Origin: CAVWQV01 sp963757115
GTDB lineage: Bacteria; Pseudomonadota; Alphaproteobacteria; Acetobacterales; Acetobacteraceae
Length of the DNA: 64,000 nt
Reading direction: 5' to 3'
Assembly: GCA_963757115.1 (NCBI GenBank)
Contig: CAVWQV010000010.1
Coordinates: 14,503 to 78,502, forward strand
Part shown: positions 29,838 to 38,564 of the stretch, piece by piece
Position numbering within the stretch: position 1 is the first letter of the stretch
How the letters are laid out: the number at the start of each line of letters is the position of its first letter
Notes under the pieces: generated by a model
What the model saw: the letters and a program-made list of their open reading frames with translations, nothing else
Told to the model about the DNA's origin: nothing
The model's database searches: none
Program-made: the position numbers and the translations under genes

Positions 29838-30810
29838 TCAAGGAGAGTTGCCGAACGCGATCCCTTCGTCGCGCATCAAGGTGCTCGACGGTAGCTCGCC
29901 GAACTGGGCGCGATAGTCGGATGCAAATCGACCCAGGCTTTCGAAGCCGTATCGGCGGGCGACATTTGACACGGTCGTGACTTGCGGAGCGGACCCGCGC
30001 AGCGCGCGACGGGCCAGCTGGAGCCGGCGCAGTTGAAGATAGCGGCGCGGGCTCACCCCAAGCGTTGCCTGGCAATACGCGCGCAACGTTCGATCCGAGA
30101 CGCCCAGCGCGGCGCATATCGTCGGGATCGCGATTTTCCAGTCCGCACACGTCGCAAGATAGTCGTTGAAGCGGGCCATGATCTCCGTTCGACGATCGCG
30201 GGCGACCACTGCCTCCGGCGCCGGGCTAGCGACAAGGCACTCGATCAGCGCCAGGATCAGTTGCTGCTCGAGACCATCCGCCGCCCGCGTGCCCGCCGCC
30301 ACGTTTGGCTGCCTGCTGGTCAGCCGGACGCCATCATCGTGCAAACCGGTGAGCGTTTTCAGCGCGGAGGCGTTGGGCCGCCACCGTGATTCGCCGACGG
30401 GAACCTGCAGCGCAGCGCCGGTTACGGCGTGGCTATAGGCCCCGAGGTCCTTGGTAGCGAGCCAAATACACCTCCAGAGGCAAGGCCCTTCGGTCCGCTC
30501 CAGCAGGCGATGGCCTGGCCCATGGGTGATGATCTCGCCGGGGCGGTAGGGCACCCCGCCCGACACCGGGAACGACCCGCTGCGCACCGGCAGCGAGACG
30601 CGGACCATGTTCGACGCTACGGTCATGACGGCAATGCGGGCCAAATGCTCGGTGCCGGCGGAGAGCCTGAGATGGGGCAGCGCGATCCGAACCAATTTGG
30701 CGCGAAACTCGCCGCAGCTGGTGACCAACAGATCGGACCCGACGGTCGCGTCGTAGGGCGGCCTGGTAGTCATCGGGGTCGTTGAAGACTGAAACTTCGC
30801 TGACCGGCAT
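29838..30810 (-). CDS. AraC/XylS-family regulator, one frameshift near the N-terminus
   Basis: The N-terminus MPVSEVSVFNDPDDYQAAL reads from 30810; near 30758 the frame changes and continues DATVGSDLLVTSCGEFRAKL. A cupin-like ligand domain is followed by two helix-turn-helix motifs: IPTICAALGVSDRTLRAYCQ and VTTVSNVARRYGFESLGRFASDYRAQFG. It resembles the regulator at 32237 (shared F-DPD-Y start, SPRRYLQLRRLQLARR). The corrected length is about 323 residues. An island box lies 102 bases upstream, so it may be autoregulated. Confidence 0.88.
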
Positions 30811-30911
30811 GCCGATCGATCCGATACTGATCAGCCGGGCTGCACCCGGCCTCGCGTTTCCTGAAAGAGCAGCGTTAAGGGTGGCGGCACGGTGCGGCGC
30901 CTAGCTTCTCT

Positions 30912-30931
30912 TGACTACCCAAATCTGGCGA
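30912..30931 (-). promoter_or_regulatory. Island box 4, upstream of the AraC gene
   Basis: Minus-strand TCGCCAGATTTGGGTAGTCA. It forms a divergent pair with the box at 30981-31000, 50 bases apart, in the 304-bp gap between the regulator and the DUF3313 lipoprotein gene. Confidence 0.6.
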
Positions 30932-30980
30932 AAGCCGAGCGGGTCGGAAAAATGCTGCACGAGAGCAGTGCGTCCCGAGT

Positions 30981-31000
30981 TTGCCAAAAATGCATAGGCA
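30981..31000 (+). promoter_or_regulatory. Island box 5, upstream of the DUF3313 lipoprotein
   Basis: TTGCCAAAAATGCATAGGCA, 115 bases before the start at 31115; partner of the divergent box at 30912. Confidence 0.65.
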
Positions 31001-31114
31001 AGCTAACTCGGTCCCTTAGGTTCGGCACCGATATGTCGGGTGGCGCTCCTCGGGCGAAAAGTGCCTCGCGTTTACCGCCCGCCACGGACCGCTTAGCAGG
31101 AGAGTGCGACGACG

Positions 31115-31882
31115 ATGAGCAGAGTTTCCAGGTCGATCGCCCGTGGGATGTTCGTCGGGAGCGCCCTCCTTGCGTTGACCGCCTGCCAGCACGACCCGAT
31201 CCCGAAAGATATGCAGGGTCTAATACAACCGGGTCAGATCGTCGGCGGAGCAACGAAGCAGATGGCGGGAGTGCAGCCGGTCGGCGGATTCCTGCCCGAT
31301 CCTTCGTTGCTGTCAGCGGGAGGACCCGGCCAGGCTGATCTCACTTACCTGAATGCTGCCGTCGATCCTGCAAAGTATCGTCATGTGCTGCTGGAGCCCG
31401 TGACCATCATGGCGCCGAGTGACTCCGACCTGAACAAACTGTCACCGTCCCAGCGGCAGGCAGTCGTCAACACCTTTCACTCCGACCTCTACTCCGCACT
31501 GAGCCAGCACTGCTCGATGGCCACAACGGCGAGACCCGATACACTACGGCTGCGGATCGCGTTGGTCGGTGCGCATGTACCTAACGCGGTTGTCAATACG
31601 GTAGCGACCTACACACCTTACGAGAGCGCCGCTTACAGTGCGGCCTCGCTCGCGTTCAATAATGGCATCGGGTATTTCGCCGGAACCGCCACGGCAGAGG
31701 GATACGCCGAGGATGCCCGCAGCGGCACGCTGATTTGGCAGGCGGTCGACCGGCGAGGCGGCACCACGGCGGCCGTCGAGAACACACTGAACACGTGGCT
31801 GGATGTCCACCATGCGTTCGAGACGTGGTCGACCGAGCTGGCGACGAAGTTCCAACAGATGGGCTTCTGCAGGAAAGCCTAG
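31115..31882 (+). CDS. DUF3313 family lipoprotein
   Basis: 255 residues. The start MSRVSRSIARGMFVGSALLA with lipobox LTAC. Features of DUF3313: VGGFLPDPSLL, a LTYLNAAVDPAKYRHVLLEPV block, and a C-terminal half with GGTTAAVENTLNTW and AFETWSTELATKF. Predicted outer-membrane or periplasmic lipoprotein; function unknown. It is divergent from an AraC gene, each with its own box. Confidence 0.85.
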   Translation: MSRVSRSIARGMFVGSALLALTACQHDPIPKDMQGLIQPGQIVGGATKQMAGVQPVGGFLPDPSLLSAGGPGQADLTYLNAAVDPAKYRHVLLEPVTIMAPSDSDLNKLSPSQRQAVVNTFHSDLYSALSQHCSMATTARPDTLRLRIALVGAHVPNAVVNTVATYTPYESAAYSAASLAFNNGIGYFAGTATAEGYAEDARSGTLIWQAVDRRGGTTAAVENTLNTWLDVHHAFETWSTELATKFQQMGFCRKA

Positions 31883-32236
31883 GCTTCGGCTCCAAGGCTG
31901 GATGCCGCGTGATCCTCGAAGGCGCTAGAACTCTACGCTGCCTGGCCCGGAGCAGTGAGCTGAAACCGCGGCCGCCATAACCGCTCTTGTTAGCGTTCTG
32001 AGCATCTGCCAGCTGGCCCACGTTACCGTTTGTGTGGTGATCGTGAGCTACGCGTGCCAGTGGACCGTTCCTGACCCGTTCCGGACCGGACAAATATGAC
32101 ATCATCTTGTAAGAACTGTCGAATTGACGTTCCGGGATCGATAGGCTAGCTGGTCGGTAACGATCCAGTCTTCGTCGACTGAAGTCGTCGCGCGCTCACC
32201 GTAGATGCTCCCTGGGAACAGTCGGCGGAGAGCCAA
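31883..32236. other. 354-bp gap without recognised gene
   Basis: No convincing coding frame, and none of the island boxes found here, although it precedes an AraC-type regulator gene. Confidence 0.4.
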
Positions 32237-33184
32237 ATGCCGTCAAGTGCCGTTGCCTGCTTTACCGATCCCGACCAATACGCCGCGAGCATTCGCGCGG
32301 CGACATCTGAGCTGACGATCACGGCACCAGGTAGCTTTTCGGCGAAGATTACGCGCGTCGATTTCGACGATCTGTGGATGCAGCGGTTTTCAGAGCAACT
32401 TCCTCGCATTCGCCGATCGGTCTTGCAGGATGGGCGAGCCATCGTCTCCTTCCGGTCGGAAGACGGCCCTGACATGCTGTGGAATGGGACTGAGCTCAGG
32501 CCGTCGACGATTATCCGGCAACCCGTCGGGGAGGTGGTTTACCAGCGCTCGTCGGGAAGGACTGACTCCGCGTCGATGTCGCTGCCGACTGAGAAGCTTA
32601 TTACCATCGGAGCCGCGGTCGCGGGGCGCGACCTGACACCGTCGCCCAGCGGAACACACGTCACTCCTGCTCCGGAAAACTTCGACAGACTTCGGAGGCT
32701 GCACGCCGCGGCGGGTTGCCTGGCGGCGGATGCGCCGGAGGTCATTGCTCACCCGCAATCGGCCCGTGGGCTTGAGCAAGCCTTGATCGAAGCGATGATC
32801 GCCTGCTTCAGCAACGACGCACTCACAGAGGATCGCGCAGCGAAGCGTCGCCATGAACTTATCATGCGCCGGTTCCACACTGTGCTCGACGAGCACCCCG
32901 AGGAGGCGATCTACATTCCGGACCTATGTGCAGCGGTCGGTGTCCCACAACGCACCCTGCATCTTTGTTGTGTAGAAAATCTTGGCATTGGACCCAAGCG
33001 GTACCTCACGCTTCGGCGCATGAACCTGGCCAGGAGGGACTTACGTAGTGCCGGCGCTGGAGCAACCACGGTGACCCAAGTGGCCGCGCGTTTCGGGTTC
33101 TGGAACTTCGGCCGGTTCTCGGTGGAATACAAAGCCCTCTTCGGAGAGACACCCTCATCAACGCTGCGCGCGGGCGCTCACTGA
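32237..33184 (+). CDS. AraC/XylS-family regulator
   Basis: 315 residues, intact. The N-terminal ligand-binding-like domain begins FTDPDQYAASIRAATSELTI. The C-terminal DNA-binding domain has YIPDLCAAVGVPQRTLHLCC and TVTQVAARFGFWNFGRFSVEYKALFG, the two helix-turn-helix units of AraC proteins. It is a relative of the regulator at 29838-30810 and a candidate for binding the island boxes, whose TGCC-N6-GGATA pattern resembles XylS half-sites. That link is inference. Confidence 0.92.
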   Translation: MPSSAVACFTDPDQYAASIRAATSELTITAPGSFSAKITRVDFDDLWMQRFSEQLPRIRRSVLQDGRAIVSFRSEDGPDMLWNGTELRPSTIIRQPVGEVVYQRSSGRTDSASMSLPTEKLITIGAAVAGRDLTPSPSGTHVTPAPENFDRLRRLHAAAGCLAADAPEVIAHPQSARGLEQALIEAMIACFSNDALTEDRAAKRRHELIMRRFHTVLDEHPEEAIYIPDLCAAVGVPQRTLHLCCVENLGIGPKRYLTLRRMNLARRDLRSAGAGATTVTQVAARFGFWNFGRFSVEYKALFGETPSSTLRAGAH

Positions 33185-33237
33185 ACCCCTGAAGTCCATT
33201 AACGGACTAAGTCCACTGATCCGGAAGCCGCCGCTTG

Positions 33238-33717
33238 CTAATGGTTCATGCTTATGATCACGGCGTCGCCGCCTAGACTCAGCATCAGGCCCTGACGCCT
33301 GGCCTTGAGGTGCATGACCACGCCCGACTCATTCTGAAGCCACAAGTCGCCACCGCTCATGTTACCTACGACGAACCCATATCGGCCCTGTGCATAACTG
33401 CCCGGGAACAATCGCACCGAAGGCAGATTATAGACGTCGCCCGTTGCCTCGAGGTCGGAGAAGCCCACGCCCCCGACGCCAAGGCCGGCTACGGTGAACG
33501 GGTAAGCAACACCCCGATAGGTCAGCGTCCCGCTACCGCCGCCGGCGCTGCCAATATAGGCGGCCTGCACCTGATCCATCGTGACGCTCGCGTCTGGCCT
33601 CACCCCTTCAAACCTGGTCTCCGGACCCGGCGTCTTGTTGCTACAGGCTGCCAACGCGAGCAGGGCGACGGTCGCCAGAGCGACCCCGCTTTCGGGCAAA
33701 AATTTTGGCGACGACAT
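33238..33717 (-). CDS. Lipoprotein, paralogue of the secreted protein at 25549
   Basis: 159 residues with signal ALATVALLALAAC (lipobox LAAC). Mature motifs: GGGSGTLTYRGVAYPFTVAGL, GDVYNLPSVRLFPGSYAQGRYG, GGDLWLQNESGVVMHLKARRQG and LMLSLGGDAVII. This pattern resembles DUF1134/EipA-type envelope proteins, an assignment I hold loosely. It is convergent with the AraC gene at 32237. Confidence 0.8.
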   Translation of the reverse strand: MSSPKFLPESGVALATVALLALAACSNKTPGPETRFEGVRPDASVTMDQVQAAYIGSAGGGSGTLTYRGVAYPFTVAGLGVGGVGFSDLEATGDVYNLPSVRLFPGSYAQGRYGFVVGNMSGGDLWLQNESGVVMHLKARRQGLMLSLGGDAVIISMNH

Positions 33718-33886
33718 GCTTCAAGCTCCTCCCTCGTGGCCACCCACTATGGCGGTGGCAGTCGATGTTGACGTCCGGACCGGGCACCGGTCACCCTGTG
33801 CTCGGCCTCGGGCTCACAATGACGCGGTGGCTCGTTCTGAGTTACCCTATTGGATCGCCAGCCACCATTTGACGGTCTCGAGCGGT

Positions 33887-34571
33887 TCAATACGGCGCCG
33901 GGTACCGATACGGATAGGCCGGGCGGGGATAAGGTGGAGGGTAGCCATAGGGGGGGTAGCCGTAAGCAGGATACCGTGGTGCTTCCGCAGCATGGTACCA
34001 GTAGGCGCGGCGCGCGGAGCGGCGCGCCACGCCGGCAAACGACAACGGCGTCAAAGGCATACCGATGATATCGATGAACACGGAAGCCGGACCATCCGCG
34101 TTTGCGAGTCCCCCTTCCAGCACGCGGACATCAAAGGTCAACTTGTCTCCCTCGAGTAGGGGGTGCGTCAGCTCAACAACTGCATCTTGAGCCGTGCTGC
34201 CGTCTCTGCTCAGGACCGAAACCGTTGCGTTTGGCGGGTCCTTCGCAAAGCTGCCGCCCGCCGCCCATTCTTCGACGGCATGGGCCGTCAGCAGATGGCC
34301 AGCCGCTCGCACCGGCCTGTCGGCGAAGATGATCGAGTTCGCGCTGACGCCGGTCAGCGTGAGCGTCTGACCTTGTAGACTGGCGCCGCGCGCATTCATC
34401 ACGATGAGCGATGGTTCCATCTCCACCTTGACCGCTCCATGCGATGTGCTCGTCTGCGGTCCTCGCCGTCTGCGCCTGGCCAGTGGATTGCGTCTGAGCG
34501 AACGCAAGATGCACGGGCCCCAATAGCGAAAGCGCGGTTATCAATGGGCAAAATCTACCGCTCAATCTCAT
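33887..34571 (-). CDS. Secreted protein with Pro/Tyr-rich tail, one frameshift
   Basis: The N-terminus MRLSGRFCPLITALSLLG ends in a signal peptide at AFAQ. Near 34440 the frame changes and continues GAVKVEMEPSLIVMNARG. The middle part looks like a compact beta domain (SLQGQTLTLTGVSANSII, DGSTAQDAVVELTHPLLEGD). The tail (residues 190 onward) is PAYGYPPYGYPPPYPRPAYPY, a low-complexity Pro/Tyr/Gly repeat often seen in exposed envelope proteins. About 228 residues when joined. Family unknown. A box lies 276 bases upstream. Confidence 0.72.
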
Positions 34572-34846
34572 AGCTGACGCTCCACTCCAGATGTCACAGC
34601 GCTCATTGGTCTCGAACTGCGTCGTAGCACGTGCCGAGAAGCAAACACGGGCCCGCGACCTGCTCCAGGACGATGCTCTGAACCATATGTCCGAACCGTC
34701 ATCGATGACCTCCGGCCAAAGGCATTAGCAACACCGCTGCGCAACCTTCCGCTGAGGCGCTCTCAGCGAGGCCGTGCGCGGCACCTGGACCGTTCGGGTC
34801 GCAATCGGAAGGATCACGGAGGGATCGTGCGGAGCGACCGCCTGCG

Positions 34847-34866
34847 TGGCAATGCATAATTGGCAA
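34847..34866 (-). promoter_or_regulatory. Island box 6, facing the Pro/Tyr-tail gene
   Basis: Minus-strand TTGCCAATTATGCATTGCCA, with a perfect TTGCCA direct repeat at a 14-base period. It pairs with the divergent box at 35065. Confidence 0.65.
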
Positions 34867-35064
34867 AAGGGCGATTTGTCGCCGGGCCTCGGCCCACGTG
34901 CGTCCGGTCTCCGTTTGCAGCGTGAACGAGGGCCAGTCGCCACACAGCGGTGCGGCGATGACAGCGAACCACCCAGGCGATCATCCGTTTGGCCTCGGGA
35001 TTGACGCGGACAATGTGCCAAGTTTTCTCGATCTCCAAACCGGGCGCCGTCGGGTTAGCTGCCT

Positions 35065-35084
35065 TTGCCAATTTCGCATTGCGC
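35065..35084 (+). promoter_or_regulatory. Island box 7, upstream of the secreted protein at 35224
   Basis: TTGCCAATTTCGCATTGCGC, 140 bases before the start; partner of the divergent box at 34847. Confidence 0.65.
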
Positions 35085-35223
35085 TCGCCCTCATGCCGGT
35101 GCCCAACATCCGCGGCTGAATAACGGTGCGAGGAGGGCACAGATGACCCGTGCCATTTTCACCGCCGATATCCGGCATCCTGCCGGTCCAGGAACACCGC
35201 AGTCAAAAGTTGAGGAGATTGAA

Positions 35224-35856
35224 ATGAACACTCGTGAAATGCGCCTTGCTGCCAAAACAGCGACCGCGCTCGCGTTCGCCGTAGTCCTCACACCTCTCGT
35301 GTTCGCGGTGCCGGTCGCGGCAGAGGACAACCCGACGATGACGAATGTCGTTCCGGATGGTGGGAACTATGCCGTGCAGGGCAAGCTCCAGGCGCTCGAT
35401 CCCGCCGAAAACACCTTGACGATCGCCCCGGAGAAAGGTCCGCCGATCCCGATGACGGTGGCGCCCGGGGTCAACCTTGCTGACGTCTCGGTCGGCGATG
35501 TGGCCGATATCCACTATACCCGCACGGTGACATTTGTGGTGGGAGGCCCTCATGTGCCGGTTGGCCAGGTCCCGGTCACCAGCACCGTGGAGCAGGTCGC
35601 GCAAACCCCCGGCGGGATCGGGTATAATGGCGCGGTGGTAGTCGGTCGCATCGTGAAGGTGAACGGTTCGAACAGCTTCGATGTGGTCAATGCCAACGGC
35701 GGTGGCATCTACACGGTGAAGACAACTAACCCCGCACGGGAAGCTGCGATGCACTCGCTCAAGCCCGGAGACTCGGTTACCGTTTCCGTCACCCCGCTCA
35801 TCGCCACCTCGGTTGCCAAATGCGGCCTGTTCGGGAAGGGCATGTTCGGCTGCTGA
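35224..35856 (+). CDS. Secreted protein of unknown function
   Basis: 210 residues with a signal peptide (TATALAFAVVLTPLVFAVPVAA). The mature part has a beta-rich repeat-like layout: GKLQALDPAENTLTIAPEKG, a VSVGDVADIHYTRTVTFVVG block and a second similar GRIVKVNGSNSFDVVNANGG and LKPGDSVTVSVTPL. Two such halves suggest tandem OB- or KOW-like domains. A GAGGAG ribosome site precedes ATG 35224. Box 7 lies upstream. Confidence 0.75.
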   Translation: MNTREMRLAAKTATALAFAVVLTPLVFAVPVAAEDNPTMTNVVPDGGNYAVQGKLQALDPAENTLTIAPEKGPPIPMTVAPGVNLADVSVGDVADIHYTRTVTFVVGGPHVPVGQVPVTSTVEQVAQTPGGIGYNGAVVVGRIVKVNGSNSFDVVNANGGGIYTVKTTNPAREAAMHSLKPGDSVTVSVTPLIATSVAKCGLFGKGMFGC

Positions 35857-35933
35857 GCTAAGCAACGGCTTGGCGGAACCACCAACGGCGCATGGCGCAA
35901 TGGCCGACTTCGTAGAGGCCGGCCATTTCCGGC

Positions 35934-36075
35934 GACCCCGCGACCCTCGCCGCGACATTGGTCGGGTATGACACGGTTAACGGCGGGCCAGCGGTTGCTA
36001 GACGGCGTATTCTTAACGCGGTACTGGTGCCCTTGCTCACGCGTCATTCTTGGTCCGATCCCGACGAGCACTTCG
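35934..36075 (+). pseudogene. Remnant of a CPA2 antiporter gene
   Basis: The frame reads ATLAATLVGYDTVN and ILNAVLVPLLT, matching ATLAATLVGYDTMN and ILNAVLVLLLT of the antiporter at 37299-38552. Only about 45 codons of the C-terminal region remain, with indels, on the opposite strand to the full copy. It lies just before the beta-barrel gene at 36246. Confidence 0.75.
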
Positions 36076-36245
36076 CGAGGCCATGCTCGCGCAAAGTGGT
36101 CGCGACAAAAAGCTTGACGGCAGTCCTGCGAATGTCTGATCGAGGTCTTCGTTCAGATCCAGCTCATTCCAGAGGGGCGCGTGGACGTCTTACTCACGGC
36201 GCCCTCTTCGTGCTTATGTTATCACGTGAATGAAGGCAGGCAGCC

Positions 36246-37109
36246 ATGACACCGACGGGATTGCGTGCTCGACGATTAGCCGTTCCTCTGGCGGCGGCCT
36301 TGCTCGTGACCGCAAGCCCGGCCTTCGCCCAGTTCAGCAATCATGAGGGCTTTACCGAAGACGGTCGCTATCGCGTAATGGTTGAGGTGGATCCTTATCT
36401 CTGGCTCCCTGCCACCAGCTCGAACTTAGGCCTCGCACACCCGCCGGGCTACACCGTGACGCGTGACACCCCCGTCCCGACACTCTCGCAAGTTGCCGGC
36501 GTGCTCGATGCCGCGGTGATCGGCGCGGGGCTTCTGCGCTACGGTCCGTGGTCCGCTGAAGTTGATCTGCAGTGGATCAATGCCAATCAGTCGCGCACAC
36601 GCCAGGTGGACGGCACCGATCAGCAGATCCGCCTGGACGCGGCCCTATCTCTGTTCCGCGTCGCTCCTGGATTCGGTTACGAGGTGGCAAAGGGCGATGT
36701 TTTCAGGTTGCCGGCATCGCTCGATTTGCGTGCAGGATTCGCCTACACGACCGTGGATTCGAGTCTGGATCCTGCCGAGTCCGCGATCCACGGCCTTCAT
36801 GTCAGCAGCAGTTTCATCCAGCCCTGGCTCGGCTTCCGCGCCGATCTTTATCCGTCGACGGACTGGCGGATCGAACTCGGGGCGTTCGCGCAAGGGCTCG
36901 GCGTCGACGGCGGCTCGATCGGCTGGGGGGCGTCGCTGCTAGCCTCCTATTTGTTTACGAACTGGCTGGACGGATCTTTTGGCTTTCGCGCGCTCAACAC
37001 GCAGCGCTATCCCGGCGCACGGGACCCGCTTGACGGCCGTCTCGCAAGATCGCGATCGGTCGACATCACCGCATACGGCCCTGTCCTGGCCATCGGTTTC
37101 CGCTTCTGA
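36246..37109 (+). CDS. Outer-membrane beta-barrel protein
   Basis: 287 residues, intact. Signal peptide RLAVPLAAALLVTASPAFA-Q, then FSNHEGFTEDGRYRVMVEVDPYLWLP, LLRYGPWSAEVDLQWI, FIQPWLGFRADLYP, IGWGASLLASY and the ending DITAYGPVLAIGFRF with a terminal Phe, a sign of barrel insertion. It is a paralogue of the barrel at 19925-20749, and a 150-bp fragment of a third copy lies at 44255. The function, perhaps a channel or surface protein, is not evident. Confidence 0.85.
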   Translation: MTPTGLRARRLAVPLAAALLVTASPAFAQFSNHEGFTEDGRYRVMVEVDPYLWLPATSSNLGLAHPPGYTVTRDTPVPTLSQVAGVLDAAVIGAGLLRYGPWSAEVDLQWINANQSRTRQVDGTDQQIRLDAALSLFRVAPGFGYEVAKGDVFRLPASLDLRAGFAYTTVDSSLDPAESAIHGLHVSSSFIQPWLGFRADLYPSTDWRIELGAFAQGLGVDGGSIGWGASLLASYLFTNWLDGSFGFRALNTQRYPGARDPLDGRLARSRSVDITAYGPVLAIGFRF

Positions 37110-37144
37110 GCGCTTGCGTAGAAACATCTAACGTACAACGATCA

Positions 37145-37250
37145 GATCTCAGTGTCGGCGGCTACGTCGGAGGGGGGTCTGCAAATGCAGACCGATCTCG
37201 CGATCAGCCCCGCCGACGGCGTCTGGGTCATGAACACTGGGAACTGGTAA
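37145..37250 (+). pseudogene. Fragment of the beta-propeller gene
   Basis: Read with one frame change, the bases give GGYVGGG, TDLAISPADGVWVMN and GNW, matching GGYVGGGLQRLTDLSIGPAG and DVWVMNNW of the decayed propeller gene near 43965-44045. About 35 codons remain, right after the beta-barrel gene. Confidence 0.7.
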
Positions 37251-37298
37251 CGGACGCTCGCGACTGCCAAACACCCCTGGCCGACCGCGGACAGATCG

Positions 37299-38552
37299 TC
37301 AGGTCTTCCGTGCGCCGCGGGTCGCGCTGTCCTCGCGAGCGCGCAGCGCAAGCACATCCATCGCGAAGCGCTCCGTCAGGATCGGTCCAAGGATGGACGT
37401 GGTGAGCAACAGCACCAACACCGCATTCAGGATCTTGTCGTCCAGTAGTCGCTGACCCGCCGCGTTCATCGTATCGTAGCCCACGAGTGTCGCCGCGAGC
37501 GTTGCGGCCACTTGAGGCAATGTGAGTGCCCACACCGTCAGTCGCTCCGGCCGCGTGTAACCATACGCGCGGCCTACCGCGGCTGCTGCGATCCACTTTC
37601 CGACGAGGAGGGCGGCAATCATCCCGACGACAAGCGGGAAGTTGCCAAACACGACCTGCACGAAAGCGACGGGCGCGATCAGGAATCCGGTTACAATGAA
37701 GAAGCTCGGGATGAACAGCGCCTTGCCGAAGAACTCCAGCTTCTCCCGCGCCGGATGATCCTGCACGGCGGCGTTGACTGAAAGCCCGGCCAGAAAGGCA
37801 CCGACGATGCCGGGGAGATTGATCAGATCCGCAAGCAGCCCGGACACCGCCATAACCCCAAGCAACGTGACGAAGACAGCCTCTTCGCTCTGCCTCACGA
37901 GACTAAGCACATACGCTCCGGCGCGGCTCACGCCGAGCAGGATCAGGGGAACGAAAATCGCGATCTCCCCGATTTGAATTGCAAGACCTGTCGGCGAAAA
38001 CCCCGTCGTATAAGTCGAGAGGCAAACCGCGAAGACGATCAGCGAAAGTGTATCGGAGACCACGGTGGCTCCGATGGTGACTACGATCGGCTCGAGTTGG
38101 ACGACCCCAAGGCGGGTGACGACGGAAAGACCGAGCAGCGTGTGGGATGCAAGCAGGGATCCGATCACGATCGCGGGGATCAGTGCGTAGCCGAACGCCA
38201 GTCCGTACAGGGTGCCGAACAGCAGCGGCAACATCGTTGTTGCAATGCCGAACGCTATCGCTCGCGTCTGAGCCTTGCGGAACAGCGCCACGTCAACCTC
38301 AAGCCCCGCCGAAAACATGAGCAGGAGCTTCCCGAGTTCAGCAAAAAAACCCGCGACGGGATGGTTATTGCCAAACAACTCCAGCACATGCGGTCCGAGG
38401 ATGACGCCGAACAGCAGCAGCCCCACCATGGCGGGAATTCTGAGCCGTTGAGCAAGGGGGGGAATTCCGACCATGATCGCGATAGCCATGGCGAACTTCG
38501 CAAGATCGGGAGTTGCGAGTACGAACGACCTGATGCTGTCAAAGACTGCCAT
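37299..38552 (-). CDS. CPA2-family cation:proton antiporter
   Basis: 417 residues, about 12 predicted membrane helices, no C-terminal TrkA domains. Seen: LRIPAMVGLLLFGVILGPHVL, ELGKLLLMFSAGLEVDVALF, LLASHTLLGLSVVTRLG, and FLAGLSVNAAV, typical of KefB/GerN-type exchangers. The exchanged ion (sodium or potassium) cannot be told from sequence. The start lies 12 bases from the end of the sulfatase gene on the same strand, so they likely share a transcript. Confidence 0.92.
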   Translation of the reverse strand: MAVFDSIRSFVLATPDLAKFAMAIAIMVGIPPLAQRLRIPAMVGLLLFGVILGPHVLELFGNNHPVAGFFAELGKLLLMFSAGLEVDVALFRKAQTRAIAFGIATTMLPLLFGTLYGLAFGYALIPAIVIGSLLASHTLLGLSVVTRLGVVQLEPIVVTIGATVVSDTLSLIVFAVCLSTYTTGFSPTGLAIQIGEIAIFVPLILLGVSRAGAYVLSLVRQSEEAVFVTLLGVMAVSGLLADLINLPGIVGAFLAGLSVNAAVQDHPAREKLEFFGKALFIPSFFIVTGFLIAPVAFVQVVFGNFPLVVGMIAALLVGKWIAAAAVGRAYGYTRPERLTVWALTLPQVAATLAATLVGYDTMNAAGQRLLDDKILNAVLVLLLTTSILGPILTERFAMDVLALRAREDSATRGARKT

Positions 38553-38564
38553 TACGCGCCCCGA

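Larger units (their letters stand above)
34572..35223. other. 652-bp divergent intergenic region with two island boxes
   Basis: No reading frame here looks coding. It separates the Pro/Tyr-tail gene (minus) from the secreted protein at 35224 (plus) and carries a box facing each. Confidence 0.5.

Noticed and set aside
28471..29916. 481-codon plus-strand open frame over pqiA
   Set aside because: Arg/His-rich shadow frame; pqiA in the other frame has clear motifs.
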